A stretch of 64,000 nt of DNA from an uncultured Kangiella sp. (GTDB taxonomy: Bacteria; Pseudomonadota; Gammaproteobacteria; Enterobacterales; Kangiellaceae). The DNA lies in the NCBI GenBank assembly GCA_947503345.1, contig CANNCW010000001.1, positions 434,001 through 498,000 on the forward strand. The letters are read 5' to 3'. Positions 45,666 to 54,913 of this stretch are shown piece by piece. The notes beneath the pieces were generated by a model. That model was not told where the DNA came from, did no database searches, and saw nothing but the letters and a program-made list of their open reading frames with translations. Within the stretch, counting starts at the first letter, position 1; every line of letters starts with the position of its first letter. Both the position numbers and the translations under genes were made by a program.

Positions 45666-45843
45666 AAGTCACAGCTTGTTTCTAAGCTAATTCCCTTGAT
45701 ATGAATTTTTTGTTCTAATAGTCTTAATTAATTGATTTCCGTCACTGCAGTCTTCAGTTAAGATATTTTAAAATTAGCCATTAGATTCAATTAGTTACAT
45801 AATAAATAAATATGGCTATAAGAACAAATTATTTCAGACAATT

Positions 45844-46617
45844 ATGACTCAAAATGACCATAAACCTGACTACGTAATCCGTAAGCGCCGTTCCAGTAAC
45901 TGGTATTGGGCTATTTCGCTACTGATTGTTGTCGCCTTAATTGCTTCAGGGCTGGTAGGTTATTGGCTTAATCAAAAGCGTTATGACTTCTCAGAAACCG
46001 CTGAACAGCAATTTAATCAAGTTCAAGCCAGTTTAGAAGAGGCTAATGCCAGTGCTGTTCGATGGCAACAGCAATATGAGCTTGAAAAGGCTATCACTAA
46101 AGAATTACGCCAACACACTTTTGATTTAGAGCTTCAATTACACAACCGAAAAAAAGAAGTTGAGGCATTTCAGCGTGTCTTCGACCCCGACTCAGTAGAG
46201 TCAGGTTTACAAATTGCTAGCTTTATTTGGGAGCCAATAAGCCCCGATAACTTCCGTTATCGTCTAATTTTAAGTCAAGCCAAGACTCAAACGACAAATA
46301 TCAGCGGGAAATATTCTATTGAGCTAATAGGAAGCCAAGAAGGACAAAATAAATCAATCAGCTTTAATGAGCTTGAATCTTTAACAGACAAAGAAAGACA
46401 ATTTAAATTTAAATATATGGAAGTAAGGGATGGCTTATTTAAGCTGCCAGAAAATTTCCAACCAAAAAATATACGTGTGCTTGTAACTAGTAGTGGACGT
46501 AATGGTAAAACCATTGCTCAAGATTTCGTATGGGATAAAAACCCTACTACTGCAATTAAAAAGGATAATAATCAATTGCCAGCGCCCGATTCTGACACAC
46601 CTAGCGGAGGTAAATAA
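45844..46617 (+). CDS. DUF6776-type membrane protein with coiled coil
   Basis: A 257-residue protein of unknown function: a basic cytoplasmic start (VIRKRRSSNWYW), one membrane helix (about residues 20-42), a long helical coiled coil (about 50-115) and a beta-rich extracytoplasmic domain (about 120-240). Organisation matches the uncharacterised family that regularly precedes bactofilin genes in gammaproteobacteria. The bactofilin start lies 4 nt after its stop, so a joint role in cell shape or envelope scaffolding is likely, though unproven. Confidence 0.78.
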   Translation: MTQNDHKPDYVIRKRRSSNWYWAISLLIVVALIASGLVGYWLNQKRYDFSETAEQQFNQVQASLEEANASAVRWQQQYELEKAITKELRQHTFDLELQLHNRKKEVEAFQRVFDPDSVESGLQIASFIWEPISPDNFRYRLILSQAKTQTTNISGKYSIELIGSQEGQNKSISFNELESLTDKERQFKFKYMEVRDGLFKLPENFQPKNIRVLVTSSGRNGKTIAQDFVWDKNPTTAIKKDNNQLPAPDSDTPSGGK

Positions 46618-46621
46618 TTTC

Positions 46622-47053
46622 ATGTGGGGCAACAAAAAGAAAACCAATCAGATAGACACCATTATTGCAAAAGGCACTCGAGTCGAAGGTAGCTTTAACA
46701 TTGCGGGCAACCTCTTCATTGATGGTCAAATCCAAGGGGATATTCGCAGCGATCATAGTCAAGAAGCCATAGTTTCGGTTGGCTTAAATGGTGAAATCAG
46801 CGGTGACCTCTATGCGCCTTATGTCGTAGTTTTTGGTCATGTTAAAGGCGATGTTCATGCGGCCGAAAAAGTTGAGCTAAAGCCTGGCGCTAAAGTTGAA
46901 GGTGATTTGTATTATAAAGTGATAGAAATGAATGCTGGTTCTGAAGTCAATGGCAAAATGATTGCCATGGGCGAGAGCGCTAAGCTTGAACATAAAGCCG
47001 AAGAAGAAACAGAAGCGGGCAGCGATAAATACAATGTTGCCAAACAAGCGTAA
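46622..47053 (+). CDS. Bactofilin family polymer-forming protein
   Basis: A 143-residue protein forming a right-handed beta-helix (about 18-115) with repeating G-x-[VIL]-x-G-[DEN] units: GTRVEGSF, GQIQGDIR, GEISGDLY, GHVKGDVH, GAKVEGDL, GSEVNGKM. A charged tail follows. Bactofilins polymerise without nucleotide into membrane-associated filaments that place cell-wall enzymes. The ATG at 46622 has AGCGGAGGTAAATAATTTC upstream; the frame extends further upstream but would overlap the previous gene. Coupled to the DUF6776 gene. Confidence 0.93.
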   Translation: MWGNKKKTNQIDTIIAKGTRVEGSFNIAGNLFIDGQIQGDIRSDHSQEAIVSVGLNGEISGDLYAPYVVVFGHVKGDVHAAEKVELKPGAKVEGDLYYKVIEMNAGSEVNGKMIAMGESAKLEHKAEEETEAGSDKYNVAKQA

Positions 47054-47129
47054 AATTAATACTTGAAGGGATAGCCCGCTATCCCCATTTAAGTTTATAA
47101 TTACCACCAATTAACTAATATCTAATCGT

Positions 47130-47456
47130 ATGTCTATTACTGTAACTGAAGCGGCCACCAGCAAAGTCCGCACTCTTATCGAAGAGGAAGAAAATTTAGA
47201 GCTAAAATTACGTGTCTTTGTGACAGGTGGCGGTTGCTCAGGTTTTCAATATGGCTTTAGCTTCGATGAAGAACAAAAAGACAACGATATGCTGATCGAG
47301 CAAGATGGCGTTAAAGTGGTCATTGATCATTTAAGCTTCCAATACCTAATGGGCTCAGAAATAGACTACATCGAAGGCTTAGAAGGCTCCCGCTTCCTAA
47401 TTAACAACCCAATGGCGAAATCCACTTGTGGTTGCGGTAGTTCGTTTACGATTTAG
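47130..47456 (+). CDS. erpA: Iron-sulfur cluster insertion protein ErpA
   Basis: A-type carrier of 108 residues. It has the three conserved cysteines, one in [13 protein letters not shown] and two in the C-terminal STCGCGSSF, that hold a 2Fe-2S or 4Fe-4S cluster for delivery to apoproteins, including isoprenoid enzymes in E. coli. Length and C-terminus match ErpA better than IscA. Followed by a clear terminator. Confidence 0.94.
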   Translation: MSITVTEAATSKVRTLIEEEENLELKLRVFVTGGGCSGFQYGFSFDEEQKDNDMLIEQDGVKVVIDHLSFQYLMGSEIDYIEGLEGSRFLINNPMAKSTCGCGSSFTI

Positions 47457-47477
47457 CTATTTTTGTCATTCAAATAT

Positions 47478-47506
47478 AAAAAAAGCGCTTATTTGGCGCT
47501 TTTTTT
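47478..47506 (+). terminator. Rho-independent terminator of erpA
   Basis: AAAAAAAGCGC-TTATTTG-GCGCTTTTTTT, starting 22 nt after the erpA stop. Confidence 0.88.
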
Positions 47507-47601
47507 GTGCTTGAGCATTTAGTTCGCCCATTAATCATACGCTAGCAAGAACTCTATTGTCGGCGTTCGTAAACTCACACCGACCTACTTCTTAAGCAAA
47601 C

Positions 47602-47630
47602 AAAAAAGCCCGCTACTCAGCGGGCTTTTC
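47602..47630 (-). terminator. Rho-independent terminator of the rubredoxin gene
   Basis: GCCCGCT-ACTC-AGCGGGC stem; on the minus strand it is followed by six T residues. It lies 14 nt after the rubredoxin stop. Part of the 187-nt gap between the convergent erpA and rubredoxin genes, which otherwise holds nothing recognised. Confidence 0.88.
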
Positions 47631-47643
47631 ATATTTTACAAAC

Positions 47644-47832
47644 TTAAAGTGACTTTTTAAGTTCGTCGGTCATTAGCTCAAAATCTTCTTTGCCAACGCC
47701 GCAATCGGGGCAGTACCAATCATCTGGAATATCTTCCCATTTAGTACCTGGGGCAATACCATCTTCTTCCCAGCCCTCTTCTTCATCATAAATAAAGTCA
47801 CAAACTAAACAGCGATATTTTTTAAATTCCAC
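47644..47832 (-). CDS. Rubredoxin
   Basis: A 62-residue electron carrier. Four iron ligands lie in the two classical knuckles: [13 protein letters not shown] (C-x2-C-G-like, with Asp replacing the usual Gly) and [12 protein letters not shown]. An acidic middle [12 protein letters not shown] is typical. The GTG at 47832 has TTGAGGTTGATT upstream, so a TTG four codons earlier, which lies inside that ribosome binding site, is rejected. Partners may be an alkane hydroxylase or a peroxide-reducing enzyme; none is nearby. Confidence 0.92.
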   Translation of the reverse strand: MEFKKYRCLVCDFIYDEEEGWEEDGIAPGTKWEDIPDDWYCPDCGVGKEDFELMTDELKKSL

Positions 47833-47996
47833 AATCAACCTCAAAATACAATCTAACGAAAAGTGGCAACAAGCCAGCGGCTATTCTAGTGAATTTCATT
47901 AGAATTACCAGTCAGTGAGGAATTATTAACCCAAAACACATAACTTCATGCTAAAATTGCGCCAATTCCTAATCGAGACTAATGTTTGGGTTCCTT

Positions 47997-49010
47997 ATGG
48001 ATTTTCAAGGTCAACATATTCTTTCTATTGAACAATTTGATCGCGAAGCAGTAGAACAAGTCATAACTTTAGCAGAGCAAATGACGCCTTATCTCAATCG
48101 CCAAAAACGCTCAACCGTTTTAGACGGCGCTATCCTTGCTAGCCTTTTCTTTGAACCTAGTACCCGAACTCGCGTTAGCTTCTCTAGCGCTTTTAATTTA
48201 CTCGGCGGAAAAGTCATGGAAACCGTTGGTATGGGCGCTTCGTCTTTAACTAAAGGTGAATCCCTATACGATACTGCGCAAGTGATTTCTGGCTACGCTG
48301 ATGCCATTGCAATGCGTCACCCCGAAGCCTTTTCGGTCAGCGAGTTTGCTAGTGGCGCGACAGTTCCAGTGTTAAATGGTGGTGACGGTGCTAATGAACA
48401 CCCAACCCAAGCCTTGCTTGATACTTTTACTATTTTTGATGAGTTAAAGCGTGTGGGGAAAAACACTAAAAACATACGAATTGCTTTAGTTGGCGATCTA
48501 AAGAACGGCCGAACAGTGCATTCGCTTAGTCGTATCTTGAGTTTATTCCCAAATGTTGAATTTACTTTCGTCGCACCCAATGCCTTGAGCATGCCTGAGA
48601 AAATCTTAAGTGTTTGTGATAATGCAGGACACCGCATGAACATGACCCAAGACTTATCTACTGGTTTACAAAATCAAGACCTAGTTTATATGACTCGAGT
48701 GCAAGAAGAACGCTTTAACACACAGGAAGAAGCAGATCTTTATCGTGGCAAATATCGACTGACGCAAAAAATCTATGAGCAATATTGTGCAACTAATACC
48801 ATTATCATGCACCCTCTTCCACGCGACTCTCGACCTGAAGCTAATGAGCTCAGCGACGACATGAACCGCAACCCTAATCTTGCAATTTTCCGTCAATCCA
48901 ATAATGGGGTAAAAGTGCGTATGGCACTTTTTGCCTTAGTCTTAGGCGTTGAAAAACAACTTAAGCAACATGAATCCGACGTTAACTGGTACAGCAACAA
49001 AACAAAATAA
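47997..49010 (+). CDS. pyrB: Aspartate carbamoyltransferase catalytic subunit
   Basis: Condenses carbamoyl phosphate and aspartate, committing to pyrimidine synthesis. The 337-residue protein has the carbamoyl-phosphate loop [12 protein letters not shown] near residue 51, [12 protein letters not shown], and the aspartate-site [11 protein letters not shown] chose the ATG at 47997 ([11 protein letters not shown]) because homologues I recall begin at this block; an ATG at 47982 is also possible and neither has a strong ribosome binding site. No pyrI or pyrC-like partner follows; the stop is 4 nt before hemL. Confidence 0.94.
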   Translation: MDFQGQHILSIEQFDREAVEQVITLAEQMTPYLNRQKRSTVLDGAILASLFFEPSTRTRVSFSSAFNLLGGKVMETVGMGASSLTKGESLYDTAQVISGYADAIAMRHPEAFSVSEFASGATVPVLNGGDGANEHPTQALLDTFTIFDELKRVGKNTKNIRIALVGDLKNGRTVHSLSRILSLFPNVEFTFVAPNALSMPEKILSVCDNAGHRMNMTQDLSTGLQNQDLVYMTRVQEERFNTQEEADLYRGKYRLTQKIYEQYCATNTIIMHPLPRDSRPEANELSDDMNRNPNLAIFRQSNNGVKVRMALFALVLGVEKQLKQHESDVNWYSNKTK

Positions 49011-49014
49011 TTTT

Positions 49015-50304
49015 ATGGCAAACTCAGAACAAACTTTATCTTCAGAGCAGCTTTTTGCACGCGCTCAAACCCACATCCCAGGTGGCGTAAATTCGCCAGT
49101 AAGAGCTTTCAATGGCGTTGGTGGAACACCGATTTTTATCGAATCAGCAAATGGTGCCTATTTTACCTCTGCCGATGGGGAGCAGTATGTCGATTATGTT
49201 GGTTCTTGGGGCCCAATGATTTTAGGCCATAACCACCCTGCGATTAAAGAAGCAGTGATTAAGGCTGCTGAGAAAGGCTTAAGCTATGGTGCGCCAACGG
49301 AAATTGAAGCAGAAATGGCAGAAAAAATCTGCTCATTAATTCCTTCGATTGAAATGGTGCGTATGGTTAATTCAGGTACCGAAGCCACCATGAGCGCCCT
49401 ACGTTTAGCTCGTGGTTATACTGGGCGCGACAAATTTATAAAATTTGAAGGTTGCTACCACGGTCATGCAGACTGTTTGTTAGTTAAAGCTGGTTCAGGC
49501 GCTTTGACTCTAGGTGAGCCAACATCACCAGGCGTTCCAGCTGATTTTGCTAAACATACTTTAACCGCTGAATTTAACAATTTAGATTCCGTAAGGGCTT
49601 TCTTTAAGCAATATCCAGAAGCCATATCATCCATCATTGTCGAACCCATCGCTGGTAACATGAATTGCATTCCACCGGTGGCAGGCTTTTTAGAAGGCTT
49701 GCGTGAATTGTGCGATCAATATGGTGCCGTTCTAATTTTTGACGAAGTCATGACTGGGTTTAGAATGGGTGTAGATGGCGCGCAGGGCTTTTACGGTATA
49801 AAACCCGATTTAACTTGTTTAGGTAAAGTTATCGGTGGTGGTATGCCCGTTGGTGCTTTTGGCGGAAAGAAAGAAATCATGGAACATATGGCACCTATTG
49901 GCCCTGTTTATCAAGCAGGAACCTTATCTGGAAATCCTATCGCTATGGCTGCTGGTCTTGCTGCCATGAATGAAATTTCAGAAGAAGGTTTTTACCAGCC
50001 CTTATTCGAATACACTGAGAAGCTAGTGAATGGCATGCAAACCATCGCTAGTGAGAAAGGCATTTCATTTACAACCAACCATGTTGGTTCAATGTTCGGA
50101 TATTTCTTTACAGAAACTCCAAAAATTACTCGCTATTCAGAAGTTGCTGCTGGCGATATGGAATACTTTAAAAGCTTCTATCACAAAATGTTAGGGCAAA
50201 AAGTCTATATGGCACCCTCAGCATTCGAAGCAGGTTTTGTTTCAAGCGAACACTCGGCGAATGAACTGGATAGAACCCTAGAAGCCTTCCGACATTCTAT
50301 TTAA
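49015..50304 (+). CDS. hemL: Glutamate-1-semialdehyde 2,1-aminomutase
   Basis: PLP enzyme that forms 5-aminolevulinate from glutamate-1-semialdehyde, the C5 route of heme synthesis. The 429-residue protein shows [35 protein letters not shown], and the Schiff-base lysine in [17 protein letters not shown]. The frame is open a further 22 codons upstream, inside pyrB, but the ATG at 49015 just after the pyrB stop gives the standard N-terminus. Closely coupled to pyrB by position only. Confidence 0.96.
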   Translation: MANSEQTLSSEQLFARAQTHIPGGVNSPVRAFNGVGGTPIFIESANGAYFTSADGEQYVDYVGSWGPMILGHNHPAIKEAVIKAAEKGLSYGAPTEIEAEMAEKICSLIPSIEMVRMVNSGTEATMSALRLARGYTGRDKFIKFEGCYHGHADCLLVKAGSGALTLGEPTSPGVPADFAKHTLTAEFNNLDSVRAFFKQYPEAISSIIVEPIAGNMNCIPPVAGFLEGLRELCDQYGAVLIFDEVMTGFRMGVDGAQGFYGIKPDLTCLGKVIGGGMPVGAFGGKKEIMEHMAPIGPVYQAGTLSGNPIAMAAGLAAMNEISEEGFYQPLFEYTEKLVNGMQTIASEKGISFTTNHVGSMFGYFFTETPKITRYSEVAAGDMEYFKSFYHKMLGQKVYMAPSAFEAGFVSSEHSANELDRTLEAFRHSI

Positions 50305-50396
50305 TAGAAATTGAAGCAAATTGATGATTTTTATTGGCTAATATGTCCATTTTCTATACAATTAATGCAAATTTGCATATATAAATAGTTACTGAC

Positions 50397-52160
50397 TTGA
50401 GATCAATAATCCAGAAAGCTTTTGGAAAAATTAGCTTTTTAACCGTAGCCTTTATCCTACTTTTGTTAGGGATAGCTTTACATGCCTACAAACAAAACAT
50501 TTTCATTAAAAATCAATCGGTTATAGATTCTCATCAAGCTCAAATCAAGTATTATAACGATAATAATATTCACTATGATCCTAGAGCCATTATCCAATGG
50601 CTAGCGGAAAGACAGCACCCAAAAGGGTATTTTGTTGAAAATCCAGATTCAATGGACGAACCCTCGCAATTAAATAAAAATACCTTGCAAGCCACTCGCC
50701 ACGCTATTTTAACTTTATATCGACTGGATGGCATTTGGGATATTAACAAAATAAAGACCATTGACTACATTTACAGCAATTACTCCACTGAGACTACGAA
50801 TGGAGAAGAAATTGCAGGCTTTTATAGCATCAAAGGCGAACCTTTAGGGCTCAGACCGACCATGGACGCTTTATTAAGTTTATGGCGTTTAAATGCAATC
50901 GACTCTAGCAGAATCGATCTTCACAAGGTCAAAAGCTTCATATTAATGCACCAAAATTCCGATGGTGGCTTTTGGGATCCTTATTACTCCTTATCTGACC
51001 AAACATCTTGCTTGCGATGTACTTCATTTGCATTAAGTGCGCTTAGCATTATCAATTCTAGATTAGGCGTTGATGAAAGTGATGAAATCAAATCCAAAGT
51101 TATAAATTTTATAGAGTCTAAATGGGTTTCATCAGAACAAACCTACTCCGACAGTCTTGATAAAGAAGCGCATAATAGTTTCGATATATTCCGAGCCTAT
51201 TTATCATTATCAACTATGGGTTCTGGACCTGTTAGTGAAAGAATTAAATTTGCAAAAACGTATTTTCGTTCTGACCAGCAAATAGCGACCATCAAAGAGC
51301 ACTTTACCAATGATGAAGGTATTTTTACCCTTAGGTATGACAGTAACAACCCTTCAATGAAAGCCACCCATCTATTGATATGGTTATTTACAGATTTAGA
51401 TTTAATGGATCAAATCGATCAAAATGCAATTGTTCAGTTTGTTTTATCCAATCAAAATCAACCTGGTGAGTATGGTGGGGATATCTATAACACCTATTCT
51501 GCTACCAGTATTTTAAAAAGGCTAGATGTATCAACTAAAGCTTTGGAGCGTCCTTCAGAGCCTGAACTAATTACAGATGCTACTCCTGATTTCGCCCCTT
51601 ACATTCTCTACTTGATGTCATTAGGTGCAATTGCTTTTTATCTACTGCAAAATACTAGACAGCTTGAGTCCAAGACCGAGATTCTTGAAACAAAAGTTCA
51701 ACTTGATGGCCTTACCGGTTTATATAACCGAGACTATCTTGAAAGTTATTTTGAGTCGCACAAAAAAGATATCAATACTTTATCTATGATTCTCATTGAT
51801 ATCGATCACTTTAAGCTGGTCAACGATGAGCATGGCCACCTTGTTGGCGATAAAGCCTTGCAAAGGATTTCAAGCTACATTTCTAGTAATTTACGCAAGA
51901 ATGATATTTTGGCTCGCTGGGGTGGTGAAGAGTTTACCGTTCTTTGTCCAGAAACAAGTAAAGAAGAAGCCGTACAGCTTTCTGAAAAACTACGAGCTCT
52001 TATAGAGAATCAAAGCCAAGAATATATTGGTAAATTAACCTGTAGCTTTGGTGTCAGTGAATACTCTTCCGGTGAATCATTTAAAGATTTTTTTGAGCGC
52101 ACCGATAAAGCAATGTATATCTCAAAAAATGAAGGACGAAATCGCGTTTCTTCTATATAG
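50397..52160 (+). CDS. Diguanylate cyclase with extracytoplasmic terpene-cyclase/prenyltransferase-like toroid
   Basis: A 587-residue two-helix membrane receptor. Residues about 11-31 form the first membrane helix. About 55-385 is helical with repeated glycine-aromatic motifs like those of alpha/alpha-toroid enzymes: RQHPKGYF (72-79), QNSDGGFWD (186-194) with the nearby TSCLRCTSFALSAL, and NQNQPGEYGGDIYNTYSA. The second membrane helix is about 399-418, then a short coiled coil (QLESKTEILETKVQ). The GGDEF domain (about 430-587) has GGEEF at 509-513 and an RxxD inhibitory site (Arg500, Asp503), so c-di-GMP synthesis with product inhibition is expected. Start is TTG at 50397 (an in-frame stop lies 15 nt upstream), without a good ribosome binding site. 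Confidence 0.85.
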   Translation: MRSIIQKAFGKISFLTVAFILLLLGIALHAYKQNIFIKNQSVIDSHQAQIKYYNDNNIHYDPRAIIQWLAERQHPKGYFVENPDSMDEPSQLNKNTLQATRHAILTLYRLDGIWDINKIKTIDYIYSNYSTETTNGEEIAGFYSIKGEPLGLRPTMDALLSLWRLNAIDSSRIDLHKVKSFILMHQNSDGGFWDPYYSLSDQTSCLRCTSFALSALSIINSRLGVDESDEIKSKVINFIESKWVSSEQTYSDSLDKEAHNSFDIFRAYLSLSTMGSGPVSERIKFAKTYFRSDQQIATIKEHFTNDEGIFTLRYDSNNPSMKATHLLIWLFTDLDLMDQIDQNAIVQFVLSNQNQPGEYGGDIYNTYSATSILKRLDVSTKALERPSEPELITDATPDFAPYILYLMSLGAIAFYLLQNTRQLESKTEILETKVQLDGLTGLYNRDYLESYFESHKKDINTLSMILIDIDHFKLVNDEHGHLVGDKALQRISSYISSNLRKNDILARWGGEEFTVLCPETSKEEAVQLSEKLRALIENQSQEYIGKLTCSFGVSEYSSGESFKDFFERTDKAMYISKNEGRNRVSSI

Positions 52161-52245
52161 CTCCATTCTTGACACCCGCAGACTCTCATTGGAAAGGCTA
52201 TTTATTTATGATTAAATAGCCTTTATTTTATTCAAGAAAACCACT

Positions 52246-53034
52246 ATGGAATTATCACTACACAATAAAAGAGCTTTAGTTTGCGGCTCTAGTCAAGGCA
52301 TGGGTAAAGCCATTGCGATTCAGTTATCAAAGCAAGGGGCCAACGTTGTTCTTTTGGCTCGAAACCGAGCTAGTTTAGATGCAGTCAGAGCTGAGTTGGA
52401 TACATCTCAAGGCCAAGAGCACGATATTCTATTGGCTGATTTTGCATATCCTGAACAAGTCAAAGCCTCTGTTGGTGATTATTTAGAGTCTGGAAAGACT
52501 GTCCAAATTTTAATTAACAATACTGGTGGCCCTGCACCAGGCCCTGCACATACAGCAGAAACTGACAGCTTTCTTGCTGCTTTTAACCAACATCTAGTTT
52601 GTAACCATGAATTGATGAAGCTTTTATTAGCTGGCATGCAGTCAGCTCAATATGGTCGTATAGTTAATGTTATTTCTACCTCCGTTAAACAGCCACTTAA
52701 TGGTTTAGGCGTTTCCAATACGGTACGAGGCGCAGTGGCTAACTGGGCAAAAACTCTAGCTAATGAGCTTGGCCAATTTAATATTACCGTCAATAATGTT
52801 TTGCCTGGAGCAACAAACACAGTTCGATTAGAAAGCATTATCAAAAACAAAGCTTCGAAAGCAGGGGTCAGTATTGAAGAAATGGAAGCTGAAGAGAAAT
52901 CAATCATTCCCATGAAGCGTTTTGGTGAGCCTGAAGAATTCGCAAATGCGGTAGCGTTTTTAGCCTCGCCTGCAGCTGGCTATATAACTGGCATCAACCT
53001 GCCTGTTGATGGTGGCAGAACTTCTAGCTTATAA
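52246..53034 (+). CDS. SDR-family protein lacking the catalytic Tyr-x3-Lys
   Basis: A 262-residue Rossmann-fold protein of the short-chain dehydrogenase/reductase superfamily. The cofactor loop GSSQGMG (14-20), NNTGG, and C-terminal LPVDGG are present. The expected YxxxK is replaced by S157-NTV-R161, after ISTSVKQPLNGLG, so both catalytic Tyr and Lys are gone. A tight 15-nt link to the semialdehyde dehydrogenase suggests a role in aminomuconate or kynurenine breakdown, perhaps binding a pathway intermediate or doing different chemistry (inference). Confidence 0.85.
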   Translation: MELSLHNKRALVCGSSQGMGKAIAIQLSKQGANVVLLARNRASLDAVRAELDTSQGQEHDILLADFAYPEQVKASVGDYLESGKTVQILINNTGGPAPGPAHTAETDSFLAAFNQHLVCNHELMKLLLAGMQSAQYGRIVNVISTSVKQPLNGLGVSNTVRGAVANWAKTLANELGQFNITVNNVLPGATNTVRLESIIKNKASKAGVSIEEMEAEEKSIIPMKRFGEPEEFANAVAFLASPAAGYITGINLPVDGGRTSSL

Positions 53035-53049
53035 AACGATAATAAATTT

Positions 53050-54492
53050 ATGCAGAAAATCGAAAATTATATAAATGGAGAGCTCATTGCTCCCAGTTCC
53101 GGCAACTATATTGATAATATTGAACCTGCTACGGGTAAAATCTATTCGTTAGTTCCAGAATCCAATGACAAAGATCTGGAAACCGCGATAGTTGCTGCCG
53201 AAGCGGCTAAAGAAACTTGGGCAAATACCTCCTTGGAGAAACGAGCCGAGATTCTTTCGAAACTGGCTGATCTAATAGATGAAAATGCAGAAGAGTTAGC
53301 AAAAGCTGAAGCTATCGATAATGGTAAAGCAGTAACTTTTGCTAAAGCTGTTGATGTTTATCGCTCCTCGGCCAACATTCGTTTTTTTGCTCAAGCTGGC
53401 ACTCAATTTGCAAGCGAAAGCCACGCTATGGGTAACCTAGCCATTAACTATACTTTACGAGATCCCATCGGAATTGTCGGCTGTATATCACCTTGGAATT
53501 TTCCACTGTATTTATTTACTTGGAAAATCGCGCCAGCATTAGCTTGTGGTAATGTAGTTATTGCCAAACCTTCTGAAGTTACTCCCATGACAGCTTACCT
53601 TTTTTCTAAGCTATGCATTGAAGCTGGCTTACCCGCCGGAGTATTAAATATATTACACGGTACTGGGCCATCAATTGGCGCTCCAATTACCACTCACCCT
53701 AAAATTAAAGCAATTAGTTTTACTGGCGGTTCGTCGACCGGTGCTCATATCACTAAAGCTACTGCAGGAATGTTTAAAAAACTGTCTTTAGAATTAGGTG
53801 GCAAAAATCCAACTCTAGTCTTTGCTGACTGCGATTTTAAGGAAACCGTTAATGAAGTAGTTAGAGCTGCATTTTCTAACCAAGGGCAAATATGTTTATG
53901 CGGATCAAGAATTTATATTGAGCGCCCTATTTATGAAAAGTTTAAGGCCGCATTTGTATCACAAGTAAATTCATTGCGCATTGGTGATCCTTTAGATGAA
54001 CAGACCCAACATGGCGCTACAGTTTCGAAGTCTCACATGGAAAAAGTTCTCTCTTATATTGAGTTAGCCAAAGAAGAAGGCGGAACAATTCTAACCGGTG
54101 GCAAACGTGCTAAAGTGCAAGGCCGTTGTCAAGATGGATTCTTTATTGAACCAACGGTTATTGAAGGATTGAATAATCAATGTCGAACTAACCAAGAAGA
54201 AATCTTTGGTCCGGTCTGCACCTTAATGCCATTTGATAACGAAACAGAAGCTGTAACATTGGCTAACGGTACTCAATATGGGTTAGCGTCTAGTGTTTGG
54301 ACCAACGATTTAAAACGTGCCCATAGAGTCGCTAAGAATATTGAAGCTGGTATTGTTTGGATTAACTGTTGGTTATTACGAGATCTTAGAACTCCATTTG
54401 GAGGCGTAAAATCCTCGGGCGTTGGTCGCGAAGGAGGATTAGAAGCTATGCGTTTCTTTACGGAGCCGAAAAATGTTTGTATTAAATACTGA
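53050..54492 (+). CDS. 2-aminomuconate-6-semialdehyde dehydrogenase (ALDH8-like)
   Basis: A 480-residue NAD-dependent aldehyde dehydrogenase. Blocks seen: GCISPWNFPLY, SLELGGKNP with Glu248, nucleophile Cys282 in GQICLCGSR, EEIFGPV, and RDLRTPFGGVKSSGVGREGG. The last is typical of the hydroxymuconic/aminomuconic-semialdehyde group. It would oxidise 2-aminomuconate semialdehyde (made by ACMS decarboxylase, encoded at 59.6 kb) to 2-aminomuconate, the substrate of the RidA-type deaminase at 58.7 kb. 2-hydroxymuconate semialdehyde is the alternative substrate; the kynurenine genes favour the amino form. It is cotranscribed with the SDR gene. Confidence 0.88.
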   Translation: MQKIENYINGELIAPSSGNYIDNIEPATGKIYSLVPESNDKDLETAIVAAEAAKETWANTSLEKRAEILSKLADLIDENAEELAKAEAIDNGKAVTFAKAVDVYRSSANIRFFAQAGTQFASESHAMGNLAINYTLRDPIGIVGCISPWNFPLYLFTWKIAPALACGNVVIAKPSEVTPMTAYLFSKLCIEAGLPAGVLNILHGTGPSIGAPITTHPKIKAISFTGGSSTGAHITKATAGMFKKLSLELGGKNPTLVFADCDFKETVNEVVRAAFSNQGQICLCGSRIYIERPIYEKFKAAFVSQVNSLRIGDPLDEQTQHGATVSKSHMEKVLSYIELAKEEGGTILTGGKRAKVQGRCQDGFFIEPTVIEGLNNQCRTNQEEIFGPVCTLMPFDNETEAVTLANGTQYGLASSVWTNDLKRAHRVAKNIEAGIVWINCWLLRDLRTPFGGVKSSGVGREGGLEAMRFFTEPKNVCIKY

Positions 54493-54598
54493 ATGAGAAT
54501 TGGTTAGCAATTCTACAAACTGATACCCATAGAGTATATTCTTTTACTCATGTAAGTTGCTAGTATGGTTTTATTGAGTAACGCTTAGGGTATTTACC

Positions 54599-54883
54599 AT
54601 TACAAACTTCACTCATACATATAGAAGAGCTTCGCGTCAAAGACTAACTCTTAATGCAAGCTTGACTAAAAATGATACCGTTTTGAATACTGAGACAATT
54701 AACATTTCTCAGTCTGGCGTACTTTTAGCCGCAAAGAACTTTCCTTCAGATATCTTTTTTATAGGCGAATATTTGAAATTGAAAATTGAGGGCTTTATAA
54801 AGAATAGTTGCCCTCAGACATCCGTGCATGAAGTGGTATTTGTTAGAAGCGAATCCAACGCTATCGCCTTTGAATTTGTATAA
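54599..54883 (+). CDS. PilZ-domain protein without an ordinary start codon (possible ATT start or decayed gene)
   Basis: A small PilZ domain. The frame from 54662 (TTG) covers only the part after the RRxxR motif. Upstream in the same frame, however, TYRRASRQRLTLNAS is readable, the expected c-di-GMP motif, followed at the right distance by NISQSG. The frame opens after a TGA at 54575-54577, and between there and the motif there is no ATG, GTG or TTG. An ATT at 54599 follows TTAGGG at about 8 nt and could serve as a rare start. Otherwise the gene has lost its start. The paralogue at 6.4 kb shows the same C-terminal pattern. Boundaries are tentative. Confidence 0.5.
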   Translation: MTNFTHTYRRASRQRLTLNASLTKNDTVLNTETINISQSGVLLAAKNFPSDIFFIGEYLKLKIEGFIKNSCPQTSVHEVVFVRSESNAIAFEFV

Positions 54884-54912
54884 AAGAGCCAGCTTAACGC
54901 TGGCTCTTTTTT
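54884..54912. terminator. Bidirectional terminator between the second PilZ gene and the DUF885 gene
   Basis: AAAAGAGCCAGC-TTAAC-GCTGGCTCTTTT lies between the convergent stops, with T runs on both strands (TTTTTT on plus, TTTT on minus). Confidence 0.85.
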
Positions 54913-54913
54913 A

